DNA of 64,000 nt from Agromyces cavernae. Its GTDB lineage: Bacteria > Actinomycetota > Actinomycetes > Actinomycetales > Microbacteriaceae. The stretch spans positions 186,001 to 250,000 of the forward strand of contig NZ_JAJNMP010000003.1 of assembly GCF_021044935.1 (NCBI RefSeq). Direction: 5' to 3'. The stretch's first letter is position 1, and every line of letters begins with the position of its first letter. A program made the translations under genes and the position numbers. Below, one piece after another: positions 58,360 through 64,000 of this stretch. Under the pieces are notes generated by a model. The model was not told where the DNA came from and did no database searches. It saw only the letters and a list, made by a program, of their open reading frames with translations.

Positions 58360-58549
58360 GTCGGGAGACTATCTGGCGGGCGCCGACCGCGTGCGGGTGG
58401 TACACCCGTGAAGGGGAAACTGCCGGGCAGGTCGCGCACGCTCTGGAGCGGTTGCAGCCCAGCAGATCGGTGGCGGGACCAGACGGGAGGGACATCACGG
58501 GGCGCGGCCTCCTGTCGCTCGGCGACCGGCTGGCCTAGTGTGTGCGGTG

Positions 58550-60331
58550 ATGGCCGACCGCACGCACGAAGACGGCGATGGCACCCAGCCCTCCCGACGA
58601 GAGTTCCTGCGCGTCGGCGGCGCCGCTGCGGCCGGGGCCGCGGTGGGTGGTGCGGCCGGCTATGCGATCGGTGTTGCCGGCGCGGGGCGGCCGGGTGCGA
58701 CCGGTGCGGACGAGGCATCCGACCCACCGCCTTCACCGCTGCCCGAGGGCACGATCCCGCCGCGCGCGAGCGGGCCCGGGTTCGATCACCTCGTCGTGGT
58801 GATGTTCGAGAACCGCTCGTTCGACAACCTGCTCGGCTACCTCTACGAGGCGGGCGTCCCCGAGGGGCAGGTGTTCGCAGGCATCAACGAGGGGCCGTTC
58901 AGCAACCGCGACCACGAGAACCGACCCGTCGAGACCCATGTCTACACCGGGTCGACCGACGAGATCATGAGCAGTCCGCGGCCCGACCCGGGCGAGGACT
59001 ACCCGCACGTGAACACGCAGCTGTTCGGCACTGTCGACCCGTCGTCGAATGCGCACGCGCAGGTGGCGCAGATGCAGGCACCCTTCAACACGCCGCGCGA
59101 TGCGACGGCCGCAGCGCCCCCGCCGATGGATGGCTTCGTGAAGGACTACGTCAACACGTTCCACGCCGAGCGCGGCACCGCACCGACGCACGAGGAGGCA
59201 CGGGTCGCGATGGGCGCGTTCTCGCCCGACATGCTGCCCGTGCTCTCGACGCTCGCGCGGGGCTTCGCGGTATTCGATCACTGGCACTGCGCGGTGCCGG
59301 GGCCGACGTTCGCGAACCGGGCCTTCTTCCACGGCTCGACGTCGCACGGCTTCGTCACGAACCACGACGACGGCGGATATGCGAAATGGCGCAGCAAACG
59401 GGCCGACACGCCGACGATCTTCAACCGGCTCGAAGAGGACGACATCTCGTGGGCGGTCTATTACGACGACCGCCAGCGCGTGTCGCTGACCGGTCTCATG
59501 CACGAGCGCGCGCTGAAGCCGTACTGGCGCAGCCGGTTCTTTCCGATGAGCCACTTCTACCAGGCCTGCGCCGACGGCACCCTGCCTGCTTACGCGTTCA
59601 TCGAGCCGCGCATGGCCTACGACCACAACGACATGCATCCGCCGGTCGGCGACGTGCGCACGACCGAGGTCGACGGCGTGCGCGTCACGGGCGGAGCCGT
59701 CTCCGACGTGCGCGCGGGCGAGGCGTTGCTGCACGAGATCTACTCGGCGGTGCGGGCCGCCGACTCCCACGATGGGTCGAACGCGATGAACACGATGCTG
59801 CTGGTGACCTTCGACGAGCACGGTGGCACGTTCGACCACGTTCCGCCGCCCGCAGCGGTGCCGCCCGGCGACGGCGCCGATGGCGAGATGGGTTTCGCGT
59901 TCGACCGTCTCGGCCTACGCGTGCCGGCGATCGCGATCTCGGCCTACACGGCGGCCGGCCGGGTGATCAACGACCCCATGCATCACGCTTGCGTCATCAG
60001 CACGCTCACGACCAAGTACGACCTCGAGCCGCTGACCGCCCGCGACCGCGGGGCACCGACGCTCGACCTCGCCGTCACCCTGACCGAGCCGCGCCCTGCG
60101 TCCGCCTGGCCGCAGACGCATCCGCAGTACACACCGCGCAACCCCGAGTCATCCGACCCCGTGCCCACCGGCGACGACGACCGCCCGCTCAGCCCACCCG
60201 GCCGCGGCCTCCTGGGCCTACTGGCGGCGCACAAAGGTGTGTCGGATGCCACGCCCGCCACGTATCGGCAGGCGCACGCGTTCCTCGAGCAGCACGGCGC
60301 AGGCCTCTTCGGCCCGGCGCCTGCGCCCTGA
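58550..60331 (+). CDS. Tat-exported phosphoesterase (phospholipase C / acid phosphatase family)
   Basis: A 593-residue enzyme. The Tat signal 'SRREFLRVGGAAAAGAAVGG' is followed by an Ala/Pro-rich stretch. 'HLVVVMFENRSFDNLLGYLY' is the family's first motif, with the nucleophile region 'ENRSFD'. Further blocks are 'HWHCAVPGPTFANRAFFHGS' and 'LLVTFDEHGGTFDHVPPPAA', with the metal ligands Asp-Glu-His. The family cleaves phosphodiesters of lipids or phosphomonoesters at the cell exterior. The ATG at 58550 is the second of two near ATGs; a -10-like TAGTGT lies just upstream at 58536-58541. Confidence 0.9.
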   Translation: MADRTHEDGDGTQPSRREFLRVGGAAAAGAAVGGAAGYAIGVAGAGRPGATGADEASDPPPSPLPEGTIPPRASGPGFDHLVVVMFENRSFDNLLGYLYEAGVPEGQVFAGINEGPFSNRDHENRPVETHVYTGSTDEIMSSPRPDPGEDYPHVNTQLFGTVDPSSNAHAQVAQMQAPFNTPRDATAAAPPPMDGFVKDYVNTFHAERGTAPTHEEARVAMGAFSPDMLPVLSTLARGFAVFDHWHCAVPGPTFANRAFFHGSTSHGFVTNHDDGGYAKWRSKRADTPTIFNRLEEDDISWAVYYDDRQRVSLTGLMHERALKPYWRSRFFPMSHFYQACADGTLPAYAFIEPRMAYDHNDMHPPVGDVRTTEVDGVRVTGGAVSDVRAGEALLHEIYSAVRAADSHDGSNAMNTMLLVTFDEHGGTFDHVPPPAAVPPGDGADGEMGFAFDRLGLRVPAIAISAYTAAGRVINDPMHHACVISTLTTKYDLEPLTARDRGAPTLDLAVTLTEPRPASAWPQTHPQYTPRNPESSDPVPTGDDDRPLSPPGRGLLGLLAAHKGVSDATPATYRQAHAFLEQHGAGLFGPAPAP

Positions 60332-60347
60332 TCGGCTCGAACACCGG

Positions 60348-61235
60348 TCAAGAGCGGGCGCCGGTGACCGCCTCGACCACGAACGGCCAGGCGCTCGGCG
60401 GCAGCTCGTGCCCGCCGCCGGGCACCGGCACGAGCCTCGCCCCCGGGATGTCCCGCGCCAGCGCCTCACCGTGGCCGATCGGGAACATCGGGTCGGCGGT
60501 TCCGTGCACCACGGTCGTCGGCACGCGGACATCCCCGAGCCGTTCGCGCCAGCGCGCCGCATCCTCGAACTCGTCGGCCCCACCCTCGTCACGATGCATG
60601 CCCGGTGACCTTCTCACCGTGTCGGTCCAGATCGCACGGTCGTGCGCCTCGTCGAACTCGTCGCCCGCATAGTCGCGATCGATCTCGATGTAGTGCTCGA
60701 TCACGGAATCCGCGTCGTTCCAGTCGGGATCGGGATGCGGGTTCGCCCACGCCTCGCGGAGCCGTGCGGCCGCACCGGGGAGGTCGGCGTCGGCCTCGAA
60801 CATCGTCGGACTCGTCGACACGAGCGTCAGCGCCCGCACCCGATCGGCGTGGTCGAGCGCGGCGAGCTGGCACACCCATCCACCCGCCGAGAACCCGACC
60901 CAGTGGGCTTCGCGTGCGCCTGCGGCGTCGAGCAGGGCGAGGGCGTCATCGACCCCCACGGCCAGGCCATCGCGGCGCGTGCCCGGCGGTCCGAGCGACG
61001 TCTCGCCCATGCCGCGCTGGTCGTAGCGCGCGACCCGCAGCCCGCGGGCGACGAGCAGGTCGCAGAACGCGGGTCGCCACCAGTCCATGGACGACTCGCC
61101 GCCGGCGACGAGCAGGACGAGCGGATGTCCCGGCGAGCAGATGAGCTCGGCCGCGATCACCGCGCCGTCGGGGCGCGGAATCCACAGCGACTCGACCTCG
61201 GCCCGGGACATCCGCTCGCCGTCGGAATGTTCCAT
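60348..61235 (-). CDS. Alpha/beta hydrolase
   Basis: A 295-residue hydrolase. The nucleophile elbow is 'HWVGFSAGGWVCQLA' (GFSAG), the oxyanion loop 'LVAGGESSMDWW', 'YDQRGMGETS', the acid 'VHGTADPMFPIGHG' and the base 'GGGHELPPSAW'. It resembles haloperoxidase- or lactonase-like aldehyde-independent esterases of the alpha/beta fold. The substrate is unknown. The start at 61235 leaves only 5 bases after the DHFR-like gene; ATG at 61211 is a possible alternative. The two probably form an operon. Confidence 0.9.
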   Translation of the reverse strand: MEHSDGERMSRAEVESLWIPRPDGAVIAAELICSPGHPLVLLVAGGESSMDWWRPAFCDLLVARGLRVARYDQRGMGETSLGPPGTRRDGLAVGVDDALALLDAAGAREAHWVGFSAGGWVCQLAALDHADRVRALTLVSTSPTMFEADADLPGAAARLREAWANPHPDPDWNDADSVIEHYIEIDRDYAGDEFDEAHDRAIWTDTVRRSPGMHRDEGGADEFEDAARWRERLGDVRVPTTVVHGTADPMFPIGHGEALARDIPGARLVPVPGGGHELPPSAWPFVVEAVTGARS

Positions 61236-61240
61236 GGCTG

Positions 61241-61774
61241 CTACGCCGGCGCGTACCTGGCGGCGATGATGCCCGAGTCGAACGTCTCCGCTCCGAGCAG
61301 TCGCAGCCCCACGGGGTGCGGCGTGCGCAGCCGATCCTCGGCGTTGCCCACCAGGAACGGATGGATTCCCGCGTGCACCTCGTCGACCAGGCCTGCGTCG
61401 ACGAGCGTGGCGGCCAACTGGCCGTAGCCGTGCGAGATGATCGACTCGTACTGGTCGCGCAGGCGCCGCACCGCCTCGACCACATCGCCCTCGATGAGCG
61501 TGGCGTTCCAGTCGAGTGGACCCGTCAGCGTCGTCGAGGCGACGTACTTCGGCAGCGCGTTGTAATGCGCGGCGAAGCCGCGCTCATCGGTCTGCGCAGG
61601 CCAGTACTCGCGGAAGAACTCGTAGGCCTTGCGGCCGACCAGCACCGCGTCGGCACCGAAGACGAGTTCGTCGGAGTGGCGCACCAGCTCGGGATCGTTC
61701 ACGTCGAACCAGTGCTCCATCTGGTCGAACACGCCGTCGAGCGTCATTTCGAATGAGATCGTCACTTTGCCCAT
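61241..61774 (-). CDS. Dihydrofolate reductase / RibD C-terminal family protein
   Basis: A 177-residue protein of the RibD_C/DHFR-like fold. 'MGKVTISFEMTLDGVFDQME', 'LVFGADAVLVGRKAYEFFRE', 'ALPKYVASTTLTG' and 'SHGYGQLAATLVDAGLVDEV' are the family blocks; the NADPH-binding 'GYGQL' is intact. Many actinobacteria carry several copies; the substrate is not known. The start at 61774 fits a family N-terminus without extra sequence. It lies upstream of the alpha/beta hydrolase gene on the same strand, with 5 bases between. Confidence 0.9.
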   Translation of the reverse strand: MGKVTISFEMTLDGVFDQMEHWFDVNDPELVRHSDELVFGADAVLVGRKAYEFFREYWPAQTDERGFAAHYNALPKYVASTTLTGPLDWNATLIEGDVVEAVRRLRDQYESIISHGYGQLAATLVDAGLVDEVHAGIHPFLVGNAEDRLRTPHPVGLRLLGAETFDSGIIAARYAPA

Positions 61775-61897
61775 GCGCCCCAGCCTGCTCCCTTCGCGGC
61801 CGGATGTCACGGGGCACACCCTGCCGTGCCGCCGTTCCGCCCGGCGGATGCCCAGCCGCCGCGGAACACCCGCGGCCCATCCGGCGTTGCCCCCAGC

Positions 61898-62944
61898 ATG
61901 AGAGCGATGGCGTACTCGAAGACCGGTGATTCCCCCGTACTGCAGCTCGTGGAGCGCGGCATTCCCGAACCCGCTGCGGGCGAAGTGCGCGTTCGCGTGG
62001 TCGTGTCGGGCGTGAACCCGACCGACTGGAAGGCACGCGCCGGGTCGCACGCCGGCAGGCCGACGCCGTTCCCCGAGGTCGTCCCGAACCAGGACGGCGC
62101 GGGCGTCATCGACGCCCTCGGCGCCGGCGTGACCGGCTTCGAGGTCGGCGATCGCGTCTGGGTGTTCCTCGCCGCGCACGAGCGGCCCACCGGCACGGCG
62201 CAGGAGTTCACGGTGCTGCCGACCTCACGGGTCGTGCACCTGCCGGATGCCGCGGGCTTCGCCCTCGGGGCATCCCTCGGCGTGCCTGCCATGACCGCGC
62301 ACCGGGCTCTCACCGTGCACGAGGACGGACCCGCGAGCCTGGCACCGGGAGCGCTCGACGGCCGCACCGTGCTCGTCGCGGGCGGAGCCGGCGCCGTCGG
62401 CCACGCGGCGATCCAGCTCGCGCGATGGTCGGGCGCGCGCGTCATCACCACCGTGAGTTCACCCGAGAAAGCCGCCCTCGCCACCGCGGCGGGCGCGCAC
62501 CACGTCGTGAACTACCGAGCGGATGACCCGGCGAAGGCGATCCGCGCGATCGCACCCGACGGCGTCGACCAGGTCGTCGAGGTCTCCCCCGCCCGCAACG
62601 CCGAGCTCAACGCCCGCGTCATCGCGAACCACGGCTCGATCTCGGTCTACGCCACCGACGGCGGCGCCGAGATGACGCTCGACGTGCGTCGGCACTTCGC
62701 GCTCAACGTGCGCTACCAGTTCCTGTTGCTCTACACCGTCGGTGATGCCGCCCTCGCGACGGCCGCAGAGGACATCGTGCGCGCAGTCGACGACGGTGCG
62801 CTGCCGGTCGGCGAGCAGGCGGGGCTGCCGCTCACCCGGTTCCCGCTCGAGCGTGCGGCCGAGGCGCATGACGCCGTCGAGGCTGGCACGGTGGGCAAGG
62901 TGCTCATCGACGTCGCCGCCGATGCAGCGGGTACGACAGCCTGA
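61898..62944 (+). CDS. NADPH:quinone oxidoreductase (MDR family, zinc-free)
   Basis: A 348-residue medium-chain reductase. The GroES-like N-terminal part shows 'VSGVNPTDWKARAGS' and 'NQDGAGVIDALGAGVTGFEV'; the cofactor domain is 'VLVAGGAGAVGHAAIQLARW' and 'VITTVSSPEKAALATAAGAH'. No zinc-binding Cys cluster is seen, so it is of the quinone-reductase (QOR) type. It probably reduces quinones or other electrophiles in the cytosol. The start at 61898 (MRAMAYSK) begins the fold; an upstream start adds a proline-rich run. Confidence 0.92.
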   Translation: MRAMAYSKTGDSPVLQLVERGIPEPAAGEVRVRVVVSGVNPTDWKARAGSHAGRPTPFPEVVPNQDGAGVIDALGAGVTGFEVGDRVWVFLAAHERPTGTAQEFTVLPTSRVVHLPDAAGFALGASLGVPAMTAHRALTVHEDGPASLAPGALDGRTVLVAGGAGAVGHAAIQLARWSGARVITTVSSPEKAALATAAGAHHVVNYRADDPAKAIRAIAPDGVDQVVEVSPARNAELNARVIANHGSISVYATDGGAEMTLDVRRHFALNVRYQFLLLYTVGDAALATAAEDIVRAVDDGALPVGEQAGLPLTRFPLERAAEAHDAVEAGTVGKVLIDVAADAAGTTA

Positions 62945-63029
62945 ACTCACAGCACGGCGGCGTTGTGCTTGTGATCGCGTGAACCCGGCTGCCACGATGG
63001 CGTCACCACCGAAGAGGAAGCAGAGCCGC

Positions 63030-63536
63030 ATGCCCGAGACCCTCGCCAACCGCCCGAGCGCGAATCTCGCCACGCTGCCCGGTGCCGCCGTGCTGTTGCG
63101 GGTGCGAAGGCTGCTCGTGCTCGCGCTGATCATGTCGTTGGTCTACGGCTTCTTCACGCATGTCTCCAAGAGCTACTGCCCCGGTGGCTTCAGCGGCGAC
63201 GGCGGGTTCGTCGACGCCGATGGTCGACCTACGGATGTCGCGCCGAGTTGCATCTCGCTGACCCTCGGGCCCAGTTGGCTCGTCTACGCGGCGATCGGTG
63301 TCGCCGTGTTCATGGCGATCACGCGAGTCCTCAAGCGCGCGGCGACCGAGGCCGACGCGCTCCGAATCCTCGACCGCGCTGCGGCCTTCATCGGCATCTT
63401 GGCCGTGGCCTCGATCGTGATCAGCCACGTGTGGTTCGCGCTGATCCCGATCGACGAGTCGGGCACCGGCGCCTTCCTGTTCCCGTTTCCGTTCGGCGCC
63501 GTCACGGTCGACATCTCACCGATGACGAACGGCTGA
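63030..63536 (+). CDS. DUF2975-like membrane protein, unassigned
   Basis: A 168-residue protein with three or four hydrophobic segments (RRLLVLALIMSLVYGFFTHV, PSWLVYAAIGVAVFMAITRV, FIGILAVASIVISHVWFALI). An extracellular loop holds two Cys ('SYCPGGFSGDGG', 'APSCISLTLGP'), possibly a disulfide. The family is unknown; DUF2975-type helices are only a guess. A start 33 bases upstream (62997) is also possible. Confidence 0.6.
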   Translation: MPETLANRPSANLATLPGAAVLLRVRRLLVLALIMSLVYGFFTHVSKSYCPGGFSGDGGFVDADGRPTDVAPSCISLTLGPSWLVYAAIGVAVFMAITRVLKRAATEADALRILDRAAAFIGILAVASIVISHVWFALIPIDESGTGAFLFPFPFGAVTVDISPMTNG

Positions 63537-63570
63537 CTCGTCGGCCGGCCCGGCGCGGCGGTCAGTCCGG

Positions 63571-63602
63571 GATCAGTTCGCGATCAGTTCGCGATCAGTC
63601 GC
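63571..63602. repeat. Three tandem 11-bp repeats
   Basis: GATCAGTTCGC occurs at 63571 and 63582 and, one base shorter, at 63593 (GATCAGTCGC). The array lies between the membrane protein stop and the resolvase-like stop, partly inside the last codons of the latter. Confidence 0.7.
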
Positions 63603-63999
63603 GGGCGTCCTCGAGGTGCGGTGCGCCGTGACTCAGCACCTTCACCACGAGGTTGTGGCGGCGCAGGGCTCGGATCGTACGCGCGACCTCGTCGCTGTCG
63701 CGGCCGAGGGCGCGCTCGTTCGCGACCACGAGCACGTCACCGGCTCGCAGCGTACCGAACAGCCGGCCGAGCCGCTGCTCCCACGGCTCCTGCGCCTCGG
63801 GGGCCGGGTGCTTGAAGTCGAGGATCGCAACGCCGAAGGCGGCCAGATCGCTGCGCTGCTCGGCGACCGTCGGCATGTCGTCGCGCGCGACCACGAGCCC
63901 GACGAGGCGTGCCCCTTCGGGGCGCGCCTTCCACCAGTCACGGTTTCGCTGCAGCTCCTCGAAGCACTCGGGGCAGCCGAGAGCGTGGTGCCCGGGGCT
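63595..63999 (-). CDS. Resolvase-N-terminal-like protein (5' end outside window)
   Basis: At least 134 residues are open from the window edge on the minus strand. 'GCPECFEELQRNRDWWKARP' near the start gives two Cys, then 'ARLVGLVVARDDMPTVAEQR', 'FGVAILDFKHPAPEAQEPWE' and 'GTLRAGDVLVVANERALGRD'. The order (catalytic-like strand, a helix with R, 'GDVLVVANERALGR', 'IRALRRHNLVVKVL') resembles the serine-recombinase N-terminal fold. The catalytic Ser near the start would be missing or cut off, so this may be a non-recombining relative. No phage or IS genes are adjacent in the window. Confidence 0.6.
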   Translation of the reverse strand, partial: SPGHHALGCPECFEELQRNRDWWKARPEGARLVGLVVARDDMPTVAEQRSDLAAFGVAILDFKHPAPEAQEPWEQRLGRLFGTLRAGDVLVVANERALGRDSDEVARTIRALRRHNLVVKVLSHGAPHLEDARD

Positions 64000-64000
64000 G

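Noticed and set aside
1-64000. CRISPR arrays
   Set aside because: No regularly spaced repeats of 25-40 bases were seen; the palindromic repeats are irregular in spacing and number.
1-64000. IS elements or transposases linked to the palindromic repeats
   Set aside because: No transposase-like or integrase-like gene was found. The only recombinase-like frame (63595-63999) is far from the repeats and cut by the window end.

Overview
The window is very G+C-rich DNA with the codon bias, SD-led short-spaced genes and gene families of a high-GC actinobacterium. The HspR-type HAIR operator, ECF41 sigma factors, F420-type oxidoreductase, CGNR zinc-finger protein and twin-arginine substrates all fit Actinomycetota. 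A soil Microbacteriaceae (Agromyces/Microbacterium-like) is my best guess; that is inference, as there is no rRNA or ribosomal-protein gene to test it. I see no tRNA, rRNA, CRISPR array, complete IS element or prophage.

Layout. 0-11 kb: small metabolic and resistance genes (SnoaL-like, VOC, GyrI-like, CPBP, type B carboxylesterase, FosX-like, a TetR/amidase pair around a perfect operator, CGNR protein, MFS exporter). 11-15 kb: a patchwork of a ghost clpC tail with its terminator, a large bacterial CLCA-like metalloprotease/VWA protein, a frameshifted secreted-protein pseudogene, palindromic repeats and a ghost fosX tail. 14.7-24 kb: a Tat-exported beta-propeller and a three-gene signalling operon (degenerate histidine kinase, intact histidine kinase, LuxR-type regulator). 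22.6-27 kb: a GPH sugar symporter and GH38 alpha-mannosidase operon, then a second clpC ghost. 27-33 kb: a MerR/epimerase operon, a secreted protein and a Clp ATPase under a HAIR operator.

33.5-41 kb is the accessory region. A complete Hachiman anti-phage system (hamA-hamB) of visibly lower G+C faces a DUF3223 protein. Next to it are an Abi-like protein, a HEPN-like hypothetical and decayed epimerase, HicB-like and VbhA-like fragments. 41-49.7 kb: a PadR/UbiB-kinase operon, a lipoprotein, a zincin-like metallopeptidase, an ECF41 sigma factor with its carboxymuconolactone-decarboxylase partner, and a secreted GH84 hexosaminidase. 49.8-64 kb: an MFS exporter, an SDR lacking its catalytic residues, a secreted TSP3-type protein, a second ECF41 locus with two divergent cognate promoters, a CtpE-like P-type ATPase, a Tat phosphoesterase, a hydrolase/DHFR-like pair, a quinone oxidoreductase and a resolvase-like fragment.

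Four threads tie distant parts together. (1) Three secreted proteins (one a pseudogene) share a C-terminal module: one TSP3-like calcium motif plus a 'GCSAxQI' segment. (2) A roughly 31-43 bp palindromic repeat ending in CTACTCGACC recurs at five loci; it supplies the stop codons of two reading frames and interrupts the Clp ATPase gene in frame. (3) Ghost 3' fragments of clpC and fosX lie kilobases from the intact genes. (4) Three promoters match the ECF41 consensus with an identical 16-nt spacer. Secreted GH84 plus GH38 and GPH transport suggest glycan scavenging.
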